Source: Penium margaritaceum
Taxonomy: Eukaryota > Streptophyta > Zygnematophyceae > Desmidiales > Peniaceae
NCBI GenBank assembly: GCA_023375785.1
Contig: SZWC01004721.1
Coordinates: 37,472-101,471, forward strand
Direction: 5' to 3'
Length of the DNA: 64,000 nt
The first letter of the stretch is position 1. The number at the start of each line of letters is the position of its first letter. Positions 10,865-24,601 of this stretch are shown here, one piece after another. A model generated the notes under the pieces. It did no database searches and was not told the origin of the DNA. It was given only the letters and a program-made list of their open reading frames with translations. A program made the position numbers and the translations under genes.

Positions 10865-11627
10865 TTCGGAAGCATATTTATTGGCTATAAAGGACAAAGA
10901 AATTCAATGCGTAGTGTCTTGGTGTGGTTAGTATACACACCAAACAATCAAACTAGGCATTTGTCACTGATCATGACCAGAGAATTTCAATATGGGTGGT
11001 CAGCGTTGACCAACCATAACACGAGTCACAAACGGTCAGGAGAGGAAACAATGCTAAGAGACTATCGGTTCTCATCTACCAAGTACAATGACCTTCAGTC
11101 AGTAGTAGCGCGGTGTGGCTACCATGCACAATGACCGGCCAAAGTAGGCATATTTACTGCCATTGACCAAAGAAATACGCTGTGTGTGGTCGACATTGAC
11201 AACTCATAATACGAGTCACAAATGGCCAGAGGGGGAAACAATGGTTTCGGAACACCATGTATCACATAGCAAGTACAAGGGGCTTCAATACGTTGTGGCA
11301 CGGTGTGGGGACCATGCACGATGACCAACCAAAGTAGGCATATGTCGCTGACTATTACCAAATAATGTCCCTAAGTGTGGTAAACTTTGACAACTCAGAG
11401 CACGAGTCACAAATGGTCAGGGTGGAAGGTAATGGTTTGTGAATACTAGTTATCTACTAGCAAGTAAAAATACCTTCAATATGTAGTGGCACAATGTGGC
11501 TTCAATGCACAGTGACCACCCAAAGTATGCATATGTCACTGACCATGACGAAAGAATTTCACTTCATGTGGTCAACGTTTAAAACGCATAACACGAGTCA
11601 CAAATGGTCAGAGGGGAAAACAATGGG
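10865..11627 (+). repeat. HOR unit 11, 4-mer
   Basis: 763 bp. Together with unit 10 it is one of two places where two 4-mers stand side by side (the other is units 25-26). Confidence 0.9.
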
Positions 11628-12581
11628 TTGGGAACACTAGTTATCAGCTAGGAAGTACAAAGACCTTCAACAAGTAGTGGCACAATATGGCTAGCGTGCA
11701 CATTGACCAGCCAAAGGATGCATACGTCACTGACTACGACCGAATAAGTCCACTATGTGTGGTCAACATTGACAACTCATAACACAAGTCACAAATGGTC
11801 AGAGGGAGAGAAAATGGTTTGGGAAGCCTATTTATTGACTAGAAAGGACAAAGATCTTCAGTACGTAGTGCCACGGTGTGGCTAATATGCACACCAAACA
11901 ACCAAACTAGGCATATGTCACTGATCATGACCACATAATTTCAATATGGGTGGTCAACGTTGACCAACCATAACACAAGTCACAAACGGTCAGGACAGGA
12001 AACAATGCTATGGGAATATTGGTTCTCAACTATCCAGTACAACGACCTTCATTCAGTAGTAGCATGGTGTGGGTACCATGTACAATGACCGACCAAATTA
12101 GGCATATATACTGCCTTTGACCAAAGAAATCCGCTGTGTGTGGTCAACGTTGACAACTCATAATACGAGTCACAAATGGTCGGAGGGGGAAACAATGGTT
12201 TGGAAACACCAAGTATCACATAGCAAGCACAAGGGGCTTCAATACGTTGTGGCACAGTGTGGAGACCATGCATGATGACCAACCAAAGTAGGCATATGTC
12301 ATTGACCATGACCAAGTAATGTCACTGAGTGTGGTAAACCTTGACAACTCACAACACGAGTCACAAATGGTCAGGGTGGAAGGCAATGGTTTGTGAATAC
12401 TAGTTATCTACCAGCAAGTACAAATACCTTCAATATGTAGTGGCACAATGTGGCTTCAATGAACAGTGACCAACCAAAGTATGCATATGTCACTAACCAT
12501 GATGAAAGAATTTCACTTCATATGGTCAACGTTGAAAAGGCATAACACGAGTCACAAATGGTCAGAGGGGAAAACAATGGA
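11628..12581 (+). repeat. HOR unit 12, 5-mer
   Basis: 954 bp, standard order. First unit of the oldest-looking copy of the 5-4-5 super-repeat. Confidence 0.9.
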
Positions 12582-13343
12582 TTGGGAAGCCTATGTATTG
12601 GCTAGAAAGGACAAACAACTTCAATAGGTAGTGGCACGGTGTGGCTTATATGCACACCAAAGAATCAAACTAGGCATATGTCACTGATCATGACCAGAGA
12701 ATTTCAATATGGGTGGTCAACGTTGACCAACCATAACACGAGTCACAAACGGTCAGGAGAGGAAATAGTGCTATGAGAGAATTGGTTCTCAACTACCTAG
12801 TACAATGACCTTCAGTCAGTAGTAGCACGGTGTGGCTACCATGGACAACGACCGATTAAAGTAGGCATATTTACTGCCTTTGACCAAAGAGATCCGCTGT
12901 GTGTGGTCCACGTTGACAACTCATAATACGAGTCACAAATGATCAGAGGGGGAAACAATGGTTTGGGAACACCACGTATCACATAGAAAGCACAAGGGGC
13001 TTCAATACGTTGTGGCATGGTGTGGGGACCATGCATGATGACCAACCAAAGTAGGCATATGTCACTGACTATGACCAAATAATGTCACTAAGTGTGGTAA
13101 ACATTGACAACTCACAACACGAGTCACAAATGGTCATGGTGGAAGGTAATGGTTTGTGAATACTAGTTATCTACTAGCAAGTACAATACCTTCAATATGT
13201 AGTGGCACAATGTGGCTTCAATGCACAGGGACCACCCAAAGTATGCATATGTCACTGACCATGACGAAAGAATTTCACTTCATGTGGTCAACGTTGAAAA
13301 CGCATAACACGAGTCACAGATGGTATGAGGGGAAAACTATGGA
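12582..13343 (+). repeat. HOR unit 13, 4-mer
   Basis: 762 bp. M4 has CATAGAAAGCACAAGG and the M4 end reads GGTCATGGTGG; both marks recur in units 16 and 19. Confidence 0.9.
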
Positions 13344-14301
13344 TTGGGAACACTAGTTATCAAAGTACTAGAAAGTACAAAGACCTTCAACAAGCAGTGG
13401 CACGGTATGGCTAGCGTGCACAGAGACCATCCAAAGGATGCATACGTCACTGACTACGACCGAATAAGTCCACAATGTGTGGTCAACGTTGACTATTCAT
13501 AACACGAGTCACAAATGGTCAGAGGGAGATAAAATAGTTTGGGAAGCCTATGTATTGACTAGGAAGGACAAAGAACTTCAATACGTAGTGGCACGGTGTG
13601 GCTAATATGCACACCAAACAACCAAACTAGGCATATGTCACATATCATGACCACATAACTTCAATATGGGTGGTCAACGTTGACCAACCATAACACGAGT
13701 CACAAACAGGCAGGACAGGAAACAATGCTATGGGAATATCGGTTCTCAACTACCAAGAACAACGACCTTCAGTCAGTAGTAGCACGGTGTGGCTACCATG
13801 CACAATGACCAACCAAAGTAGGCATATATACTGCCTTTGACCAAAGAGATCCGCTGTGTGTGGTCCACGTTGACAACTCATAATACGAGTCACAAATGGT
13901 CAGAGGGGGAAACAATGTTCTGGGAACACCAAGTATCACATAGCAAGCACAAGGGGCTTCAATACGTTGTGGCACGGTGTGGAGACCATGCATGATGACC
14001 AACCAAAGAAGGCATATGTCACTGACCATGACCAAATAATGTCACTAAGTGTGGTAAACTTTGACAACTCACAACAGGAGTCACAAATGGTCAGGGTGGA
14101 AGGCAATGGTTTGTGAATACTAGTCATCTACTAGCAAGTTCAAATACCTTCAATATGTAGTGGCACAATGTGGCATCAATGCACAATGACCAACCAAAGT
14201 ATGCATATGTCACTAACCATGAGGAACAAATTTCACGTATGTGGTCAATGTTTGAAAACGCATAACACGAGTCACAACTGGTCAAAGGGGAACACAATGG
14301 A
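13344..14301 (+). repeat. HOR unit 14, 5-mer
   Basis: 958 bp. The extra 4 bp lie in M1 near 13364 (CAAAGTACTAGAAAG). M1 carries GTTGACTATTCAT and GGGAGATAAAATAG, close to units 17 and 20. Confidence 0.9.
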
Positions 14302-15255
14302 TTGGGGACAGTAGTTATCAACTAGCAAGTACAAAGGCCTTCAACAAGCAGTGGCACGGTATGGCTAGCGTGCACAGTGACCAACCAAAGGATGAAGACG
14401 TCAGTGACTACGACCGAATAAGTCCAATATGTGTGGTCAACATTGACAACTCATAACACGAGTCACAAATAATCAGAGGGAGATACAATGGTTTGGGAAG
14501 CCTATGTATTGACTAGAAAGGACAAAGAACTTCAATACGTAGTGGTACGGTGTGGCTAATATGCACACCATACAACCAAACTAGGCATATGTCACTGATC
14601 ATGACCACAGAATTTCAATATGGGTGATCAACGTTGACCAACCATAACACGAGTGACAAACGGTCAGGACAGGAAACAATGCTATGGGAATATTGGTTCT
14701 CAACTACCAAGTACAATGACTTTCAGTCAGTAGAAGCACGGTGTGGCTACCATGCACAATGACCGTCCAAAGTAGGCATATGTACTGCCTTTGACCAAAG
14801 AAATCCGCTGTGTGTGGTCAACGTTGACTACTCATAGTACGAGTCACAAATGGTCAGAGGGGGAAACAATGGTTTAGGAACACCAAGTATCACATAGCAA
14901 GCACAAGGGGCTTCAATACGTCGTGGCACGGTGTGGAGATCATGCACAATGACCAACCAAAGTAGGCATATGTCATTGACCATGACCAAGTAATGTCACT
15001 AAGTGTGGTAAACCTTGACAACTCACAACACGAGTCACAAATGGTCAGGGTGGAAGGCAATGGTTTGTGAATACTAGTTATCTACTAGAAAGAAAATATA
15101 CCTTCAATATGTAGTGGCACAATGTGGCTTCAATGCACAGTGACCAACCAAAGTATGCATATGTCACGAACCACGACGAACAAATTTCACTTCATGTGGT
15201 CAACGTTGAAAACGCATAACACGAGTCACAACTGGTCAGAGGGGAAAACAATGGA
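14302..15255 (+). repeat. HOR unit 15, 5-mer
   Basis: 954 bp. M1 starts TTGGGGACAG; M5 has the odd ACTAGAAAGAAAATATACC word, matched in unit 18. Confidence 0.9.
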
Positions 15256-16018
15256 TTGGGAAGCCTATGTATTGGCTAGAAAGGACAAAGAACTTCAATA
15301 CTTATTAGCACGGTGTGGCTAATATGTACATCAAACAATCAAACTAGGCATATGTCACTGGTCATGAGAAGAGAATTTCAACATGGGTGGTCAACGTTGA
15401 CCAACCATAACACAATTCACAAACAGTCAGGAGAGGAAACAATGCTATGAGAATATCGGTTCTCGACTACCAAGTACAATAACATTAAGTCAGTAGTAGC
15501 GCGTTGTGGCTACCATGCAAAATGACCGACCAAACTAGGCATATTTACTGCCTTTGACCAGAGAAATCCGCTGTGTGTGGTCCACGTTGACAACTCATAA
15601 TACGAGTCACAAATGGTCAGAGGGGGAAACAATGGTTTGGGAACACCACATATCACATAGAAAGCACAAGGGGCTTCAATACGTTGTGGCATGGTGTGGG
15701 GACCATGCACGATGACCAACCAAAGTAGGCATATGTCACTGACCATGACCAAATAATGTCACTAAGTGTGGTAAACTTTGAAAACTCACAACACGAGTCA
15801 CAAATGGTCATGGTGGAAGGCAATGGTTTGTGAATACTAGTTACCTACTAGCAAGTACAAATACCTTCAATATGTAGTGGCACAATGTGGCTTCAATGCA
15901 CAGTGACCACCCAAAGTATGCATATGTCACTGACCATGAGGAAAGAATTTCACTTCATGTGGTCAACGTTGAAAACGCATAACACGAGTCACAGATGGTC
16001 AGAGGGGAAAACTATGGA
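15256..16018 (+). repeat. HOR unit 16, 4-mer
   Basis: 763 bp. M2' has GGTCATGAGAAGAGAATTTC and M3 has GCGCGTTGTGGC, both shared with unit 19 only. Confidence 0.9.
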
Positions 16019-16972
16019 TTGGGAACACTAGTTATCAACTAGAAAGTACAAAGACCTTCAACAAGCAGTGGCATGGTATGGCTAGCGTGCACAGTGACCA
16101 ACCAAAGGATGCATACGTCACTGACTACGACCGAATAAGTCCACTATAAGTGGTCAACGTTGACTACTCATAACACGAGTCACAAATGGTCAGATGGAGA
16201 TAAAATGGTTTGGGAAGCATATGTATTGACTAGGAGGGACAAAGAACTTCAATACGTAGTGGCACGGTGTGGCTAATATGCACACCAAACAACCAAACTA
16301 GGCATATGTCACAGATCATGACCACATAACTTCAATATGGGTGGTCAACGTTGACCAACCATAACACGAGTCACAAACGGGCAGGACAGGAAACAATGCT
16401 ATGGGAATATCGGTTCTCAACTACCAAGAACAACGACCTTCAGTCTGTAGTAGCACGGTGTGGCTACCATGCACAATGACCGACCAAAGTAGGCATATGT
16501 ACTGCCTTTGACCAAATAAATCCGCTGTGTGTGGTCAACGTTGACAACTCATAATACGAGTCGCAAATGGTCAGAGGGGGACACAATGGTTCGGGAACAC
16601 CAAGTATCACATAGCAAGCACAAGGGGCTTTAAAACGGCGTGGCACGATGTGGAGACCATACTCGATGACCAACCAAAGTAGGCATATGTCACTGACCAT
16701 GACCAAGTAATGTCACTAAGTGTGGTAAACTATGACAACTCACAACACGAGTCACAAATGGTCAGGGTGGAAGGTAATGGGTTGTGAATACTAGTTATCT
16801 ACTAGCAAGTACAAATACATTCAATATTTAGTGGCACAATGTGGCTTCAATGCACAGTGACCACCCAAAGTATGCATATGTCACTAACCATGAGGAACAA
16901 ATTTCACGTATGTGGTCAATGTTTGAAAACGCATAACACGAGTCACAAATGGTCAAAGGGGAACACAATGGA
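16019..16972 (+). repeat. HOR unit 17, 5-mer
   Basis: 954 bp. M1 has CACTATAAGTGGTCAACG and M4 has GACCATACTCGATGACC, both repeated in unit 20. Confidence 0.9.
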
Positions 16973-17926
16973 TTGGGGACACTAGTTATCAACTAGCAAG
17001 TACAAAGGCCTTCAACAAGCAGTGGTACGGTATGGCTAGCGTGCACAGTGACCAACCAAAGGATGCACACGTCAGTGACTACGACCGAATAAGTCCAATA
17101 TGTGTGGTCAACATTGACAACTCATAACACGAGTCACAAATGGTCAGAGGGAGATACAATGGTTTGGGAAGCCTATGTATTGACTAGAAAGGACAAAGAA
17201 CTTCAATACGTAGTGGCACGGTGTGGCTAATATGCACACCATACAACCAAAATAGGCATATGTCACTGATCATGACCACAAAATTTCAATATGGGTGGTC
17301 AACGTTGACCAACCATAACACGAGTGACAAATGGTCAGGACAGGAAACAATGCTTTGGGAATATTGGTTCTCAACTACCAAGTACAATGACCTTCAGTCA
17401 GTAGAAGCACGGTGTGGCTACCATGCACAATGACTGTCCAAAGTAGGCATATGTACTGCCTTTGACCAAAGAAATCCGCTGTGTGTGGTCAACGTTGACT
17501 ACTCATAGTACGAGTCACAAATGGTCAGAGGGGGAAACAATAGTCTAGGAACACCAAGTATCACATAGCAAGCACAAGGGGCTTCAATACGTCGTGGCAC
17601 GGTGTGGAGACCATGCACGATGACCAACCAAAGTAGGCATATGTCATTTACCATGACCAAGTAATGTCACTAAGTGTGGTAAACCTTGACAACTCACAAC
17701 ACGAGTCACAAATGGTCAGGGTGGAAGGCAATGGTTTGTGAATACTAGTTATCTACTAGAAATAAAATATACCTTCAATATGTAGTGGCACAATGTGGCT
17801 TCAATGCACAGTGACCAACCAAAGTATGCATATGTCACGAACCATGACGAACAAATTTCACTTCATGTGGTCAACGTTGAAAACGCATAACACGAGTCAC
17901 AACTGTTCAGAGGGGAAAACAATGGA
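16973..17926 (+). repeat. HOR unit 18, 5-mer
   Basis: 954 bp, sister of unit 15 at +2671 bp. Confidence 0.9.
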
Positions 17927-18689
17927 TTGGGAAGCCTATGTATTGGCTAGAAAGGACAAAGAACTTCAATACGTATTGGCACGGTGTGGCTAATATGCAC
18001 ATCAAACAATCAAACTAGGCATATGTCACTGGTCATGAGAAGAGAATTTCAACATGGGTGGTCAACGTTGACCAACCATAACACGATTCACAAACAGTCA
18101 GGAGAGGAAAAAATGCTATGAGAATATCGGTTCTCGACTACCAAGTACAATAACCTTAAGTCAGTAGTAGCGCGTTGTGGCTACCATGCACAATGACCGA
18201 CCAAACTAGGCATATTTACTGCCTTTGACCAGAGAAATCCGCTGTGTGTGGTCCACGTTGACAACTCATACTACGAGTCACAAATGGTCAGAGGGGGAAA
18301 CAATGGTTTGGGAACACCACGTATCACATAGAAAGCACAAGGGGCTTCAATACGTTGTGGCATGGTGTGGGGACCATGCACGATGACCAACCAAAGTAGG
18401 CATATGTCACTGACCATGACCAAATAATGTCACTAAGTGTGGTAAACTTTGACAACTCACAACACGAGTCACAAATGGTCATGGTGGAAGGTAATGGTTT
18501 GTGAATACTAGTTATCTACTAGCAAGTACAAATACCTTCAATATGTAGTGGCACAATGTGGCTTCAATGTACAGTGACCACCCAAAGTATGCATATGTCA
18601 CTGACCATGACGAAAGAATTTCACTTCATGTGGTCAACGTTGAAAACGCATAACACGAGTCACAGATGGTCAGAGGGGAAAACTATGGA
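17927..18689 (+). repeat. HOR unit 19, 4-mer
   Basis: 763 bp, sister of unit 16 at +2671 bp. Confidence 0.9.
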
Positions 18690-19642
18690 TTGGGAACACT
18701 AGTTATCAACTAGAAAGTACAAATACCTTCAACAAGCAGTGGCACGGTATGGCTAGCGTGCATAGTGACCAACCAAGGGATGCATACGTCACTGACTACG
18801 ACCGAATAAGTCCACTATAAGTGGTCAACGTTGACTACTCATAACACAAGTCACAAATGGTCAGAGGGAGATAAATGGTTTGGGAAGCCTATGTATTGAC
18901 TAGGAAGGACAAAGAACTTCAATACGTAGTGGCACGGTGTGGCTAATATGCACACCAAACAACCAAACTAGGCATATGTCACAGATCATGACCACATAAC
19001 TTCAATATGGGTGGTCAACGTTGACCAACCATAACACGAGTCACAAACGGGCAGGACAGGAAACAGTGCTATGGGAATATCGGTTCTCAACTACCAAGAA
19101 CAACGACCTTCAGTCTGTAGTAGCACGGTGTGGCTACCATGCACAATGACCGACCAAAGTAGGCATATTTACTGCCTTTGACCAAAGAAATCCGCTGTGT
19201 GTGGTCAACGTTGACAACTCATAATACGAGTCACAAATGGTCAGAGGGGGACACAATGGTTTGGGAACACCAAGTATCACATAGCAAGCACAAGGGGCTT
19301 CAATACGGCGTGGCACGATGTGGAGACCATACTCGATGACCAACCAAAGTAGGCATATGTCACTGACCATGACCAAGTAATGTCACTAAATGTGGTAAAC
19401 TATGACAACTCACAACACGAGTCACAAATGGTCTTGGTGGAAGGTAATGGGTTGTGAATACTAGTTATCTACTAGCAAGTACAAATACCTTCAATATTTA
19501 GTGGCAAAAAGTGGCTTCGATGCACAGTGACCAACCAAAGTGTGCATATGTCACTAACCATGACAAACATATTTCACTTCATGTGGTCAAAGTTGAAAAC
19601 GCATAACACGAGTTACAAATGGTCAGATGGAAAAACAATGGA
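18690..19642 (+). repeat. HOR unit 20, 5-mer
   Basis: 953 bp, sister of unit 17. Similarity to unit 17 fades in the last M5, which has GACAAACATATTTCAC, so the duplication ends near 19540. Confidence 0.9.
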
Positions 19643-20405
19643 TTGGGAAACCTATGTACTGGCTAGAAAGGACAAAGAACTTCAATACGTAGTGGCACGG
19701 CGTGGCTAATATGCACACCAAACAATCAAACTAGGCATATGTCACTTATCATGACCAGAGAATTTCAATATGGGTGGTCAACGTTGACCAACCATATCAC
19801 GAGTCACAAACGGTCAGGAGAGGAAACAATGCTATGGGAATATCGGTTCTCAACTACCTAGAACAACGACCTTCAGTCTGTAGTAGCGCGGTGTGGCTAC
19901 CATCCACAATGACCGACCAAAGTAGGCATATTTACTGCCTTTGACCGAAGAAATCCGCTGTGTGTGGTCCACGTTGACAACTCATAATACGAGTCACAAA
20001 TGGTCAGAGGAGGAAACAATGGTTTGGGAACACCACGTATCACATAGCAAGCACACGGGGCTTCAATACGTTGTGGCCCGGTGTGGGGACCATGCAGGAT
20101 GACCAACCAAAGTAGGCATATGTCACTGACCATGACCAAATAATGTCGTTAAGTGTGGTAAACTTTGACAACTCACAACACGAGTCACGAATGGTCAGGG
20201 TGGAAGGTAAAGGTTTGTGAATACTAGTTATCTACTAGCAAGTACAAATACCTTCAATGTGTAGTGGCACAATGTGGCTTCAATGCACAGTGACCACCCA
20301 AAGTATGCATATGTCACTGACCATGACGAAAGAATTTCACTTCATGTGGTCAACGTTGAAAACACATGACACGAGTCACAAATGGTCAGAGGGGAAAACA
20401 ATGGG
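19643..20405 (+). repeat. HOR unit 21, 4-mer
   Basis: 763 bp, standard 4-mer lineage; M3 has GTGGTCCACGTTG and M4 GTGTGGGGACC. Confidence 0.9.
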
Positions 20406-21359
20406 TTGGGAAGACTTGTTATCAACTAGCAAGTACAAAGACCTACAACAAGCAATGGCACGGTATGGCTAGCGTGCACAGTGACCAACCAAAGGATGCA
20501 AACGTCACTGACTACGACCAAATAAGTCCACTATGTGTGGTCAACATTGACAACTCATGACACGAGTCACAAACGATCGGAGGGAGAGACAATGGTTTGG
20601 GAAGTCTACGTATTGACTATAAAGGACAAAGAACTTCAATGCGTAGTGGCACGGTGTGGCTAATATGCACACCAAAAAACCAAACTAGGCATATGTCACT
20701 GATCATGACCACAAAATTTCAATATGGGTGGTCAACGTTGAACAATCATATAACGAGTCACAAACGGTCAGGACAGGAAACAATGCTATGGGAATATCTA
20801 TTCTCAACTACCAAGTACAACGACCTTCAGTCAGTAGTAGCACGGTGTGGCTACCATGCAGAATGACAGACCAAAGTAGGCATATGCACTGCCTTTGACC
20901 AAAGAAATCCGCTGTGTGTGGTCAACGTTGACAACTCATAATATGAGTCACAAATGGTCAGAGGGGGAAACAATGGTTTGGGAACACCAAGTATCACATA
21001 GCAAGCACAAGGGCCTTCAATACGTTGTGGCACGGTGTGAAGACCATGCACGATGACCAACCAAAGTAGGCATATGTCACTGACCATGACCAAGTAATGT
21101 CACTAAGGGTGGTAAACTTTGACAACTCACAACACGAGTCACAAATGGTCAGGGTGGAAGGTATTGGTTTGTGAATACTAGTTATCTACTAGCAAGTACA
21201 AATACTTTCAATATGTAGTGGCACATTGTGGCTTCAATGCACAGTGACCAACCAAAGTATGCATATGTCACTAACCATGACGAAAAAATTTCACTTTATG
21301 TGGTCAACGTTGAAAACGCAAAACTCGAGTCACAAATGGTCAGAGGGGAAAACAATGGA
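20406..21359 (+). repeat. HOR unit 22, 5-mer
   Basis: 954 bp, standard order. M3 has CATGCAGAATGACAGACC, shared with unit 25, which suggests local exchange. Confidence 0.9.
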
Positions 21360-22121
21360 TTGGGAAGCCTATGTATTGGCTATAAAGGACAAATAACTTC
21401 AATACGTAGTGGCACGGTGTGGCTATTATGCACACCAAACAATCAAACTAGGCATATGTCACTGATCATGACAAGAGAATTTCAATATGGGTGGTCAACG
21501 TTGACCAACCATAACACGAGTCACCAACGGTGAGGAGAGGAAACACTGCTATGAGAATATCAGTTCTCAACTACCAAGTACAATGACCTTCAATCAGTAG
21601 TAACGCGGTGTGGCTACCGTGCACAATGACCGACCAAAGTAGGCATATTTACTGCCTTTGACCAAATAAATCCGCTGTGTGTGGTCAACGTTGACAACTC
21701 ATAATACGAGTCACAAATGGTCAGAGGGGGTAACAATGGTTTGGGAACACCACGTATCACATAGCAAGCACAAGGGGCTTCAATACGTTGTGGCACGTTG
21801 TTGAGACCCTGCACGATGACCAACCAAAGTAGCCATATGTCACTGACCATGCCCAGATAATGTCACTAAGTGTGGTAAACTTTGACAACTCACAACACGA
21901 GTCACAAATGGTCAGGGTGGAAAGAATGGTTTGTGAATACTAGTTATCTACTAGCAAGTACAAATACCTTCAAAATGTAGTGGCACACTGTGGCTTCAAT
22001 GTACAGTGACCAACCAAAGTATGCATATGTCACTGAACATGACGAAAGAACTTCACTTCATGTGGTCAATGTTGAAAACACATAACACAAGTCACAAATG
22101 GTCGGAGGGGAAAACAATGGA
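21360..22121 (+). repeat. HOR unit 23, 4-mer
   Basis: 762 bp. M3 has GTGGTCAACGTTG and not the usual 4-mer GTGGTCCACG, so part of M3 is of 5-mer type. Confidence 0.9.
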
Positions 22122-23075
22122 TTGGGAACACTAGATATCAACTAGGAAGTACAAAGACCTTCAACAAGCAGTGGCACGGTACGGCTAGCGTGCACAGTGA
22201 CCAACCAAAGGATGCATACGTCACTGACTACGACCGAATAAGTCCACTATGTGTGGTCAACATTGAAAACTAATAACACGAGTCACAAATGGTCAGAGGT
22301 TGAGGCAATGGTTTGGGAAGCCTGTTTCTTGACTAGAAAGGACAAAGAACTTCAATACGTAGTGGCATGGTGTGGCTAATATGCACACCAAACAACCAAA
22401 CTGGGCATATGTCACTGATCATGACCACAGAATTTCAATATGGGTGGTCAACGCTGACCAAACACAACACGAGTTACAAACGGTCACGACGGGAAGCAAT
22501 GCTATGGGAACATCGGTTCTCAGCTACCAAGTACAACGACCTTAAGTCAGTAGTAGCACATTGTGGCTACCATGCACAATGACCGACCAAAGTAGGCATA
22601 TGTACTGCCTTTGACCAAAGAAATCCGCTGTGTGTGGTCAATGTTGACAACTCATCATACGAGTCACAAATGGTTAGAGCGGGAAACAATGGTCAAGGAA
22701 CACCAAGTACCACATAGCAAGCACAAGGGCCTTCAATACGTTGTGGCACGGTGTGGAGACCATGCACGATGACCAACCAAAGTAGGCATATGTCACTGAC
22801 CATGACCAAGTAATGTCACTAAGTGTGGTAAACTTTGACACCTCACAACACGAGACACAAATGGTCAGGGTGGAAGGGAATGGTTTGTGAATACTAGTTA
22901 TCTACTAGCAAGTACAAATACATTGAATATTTAGTGGCACAATGTGGCTTCAATGCACAGTGACCAACCAAAGTATGCATATGTCACTAACCATGACGAA
23001 CAAATTTCACTTCATGTGGTCAACGTTGAAAACGCAAAACAAGAGTCACAAATGGTCAGAGGGGGAAACAATGGA
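22122..23075 (+). repeat. HOR unit 24, 5-mer
   Basis: 954 bp, standard order. Confidence 0.9.
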
Positions 23076-23838
23076 TTGGGAAGCCTATGAATTGGCTACA
23101 ATGGACAAAGAAATTCAATACGTAGTGGCACGGCGTGGCCAATATGCACACCAAACAATCAAACTAGGCATATGTCACTGATCATGACCAGAGAACTTCA
23201 ATATGGGTGGTCAACGTTGACCAACCATAACACGAGTCACAAACGGTCAGGAGAGGAAACAATGCTATGAGAATATCGGTTCTCAACTACCAAGTACAAC
23301 GACCTTCAGTCAGTAGTAGCACGGTGTGGCTACCATGCAGAATGACAGACCAAAGTAGGCATATGCACTGCCTTTGACCAAAGAAATCCGCTGTGTGTGG
23401 TCAACGTTGACAACTCATAATATGAGTCACAAATGGTCAGAGGGGGAAACAATGGTTTGGGAACACCAAGTATCACAAAGCAAGCACAAGGGGCTTCAAT
23501 ACGTTGTGGCACAGTGTGGGGACCATGCACGATGACCAACCAAAGTAGGCATACGTCACTGACCATGACCAAATAACGTCACTAAGTGTGGTAAACTTTG
23601 ACAACTCACAACACGAGTCACAAATGGTCAGGGTGGAAGGTAATGGTTTGTGCATACTAGTTATCTACTAGCAAGTACAAATACATTCAATATGTATTGG
23701 CACAATGTGGCTTCAATGCACACTGACCACCCAAAATATGCATATGTCGCTGACCATGACGAGAGAATTTCACTTCATGTGGTCAACGTTGAAAACGCAT
23801 AACATGAGTCACAACTGGTCACAGGGAGAGAAAATAGT
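23076..23838 (+). repeat. HOR unit 25, 4-mer with M5/M1-tail junction
   Basis: 763 bp. M5 ends in the GGGAGAGAAAATAG tail typical of M1, and the next monomer is a 5-mer-type M2 (ATTGACTAG). M1 was lost here by exchange inside the shared GAGTCACAA-TGGTCA word, independently of the usual 4-mer lineage. Confidence 0.85.
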
Positions 23839-24601
23839 TTGGGAAGCCTATGCATTGACTAGAAAGGACAAAGAACTTCAATACATAGTGGCACAGTGTG
23901 ACTAATATGCACACCAAACAACCAAACTAGGCATATGCCACTGATCATGACCACATAATTTCAATATGGGTGGTCAACGTTGACCAACCATAACACGAGT
24001 TACAAACGGTCAGGACAGGAAACAATGCTTTGGGAATATTGGTTCTCAACTACCAAGTACAACGACCTTCATTCAGTAGTAGCACGGTGTGGCTACCATG
24101 TACAATGACCGACCAAAGTAGGCATATGTACTGCCTTTGACCAAAGAAATCCGCTGTGTGTCGTCGATGTTGACAACTCATAATACGAGTCACAAATGGT
24201 CAGAGGGGGAAACAATGGTTTGGGAACACCAAGTATCACATAGCAAGCAAAAGGGGCTTCAATACGTTGTGGCGCGGTGTGGAGACCATACACGATGACC
24301 AACCAAGGGAGGCATATGTCACTGACCATGACCAAATAATGTCACTATGTGTGGTAAAGTTTGACAACTCACAAGACGAGTCACAAATGGTCAGGGAGGA
24401 AGGTAATGGTTTGTGAATACTAGTTATCTACTAGCAAGTACAAATACCTTCAATATGTATTGGCACAATGTGGCTTCAATGCACAGTGACCATCCAAAAT
24501 ATGCTTATGTCGCTAACCATGATGAGAGAATTTCACTTCATGTGGTCAACGTTGAAAACGCATAACACGAGTCACAAATGGTCAGAGGGGAAAACAATGG
24601 A
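23839..24601 (+). repeat. HOR unit 26, M1-less unit of 5-mer type
   Basis: 763 bp, M2-M3-M4-M5 with 5-mer-type marks (GACCACATAATTTC). M5 shares TATGTATTGGCAC and GAGAGAATTTCAC with unit 25, one unit away. Confidence 0.85.

Larger units (their letters stand above)
11628..19642 (+). repeat. 2.67-kb super-repeat (5-4-5 units), three tandem copies
   Basis: Units 12-14, 15-17 and 18-20 have the same 5-4-5 pattern and the same rare variants at ~2671-bp spacing. Copies two and three are closest; in a ~430-bp stretch compared by eye (15122 versus 17793) I counted about nine differences. The first copy shares fewer marks. The clean block between copies two and three runs from about 14200-16870 and 16871-19540. 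Confidence 0.85.
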
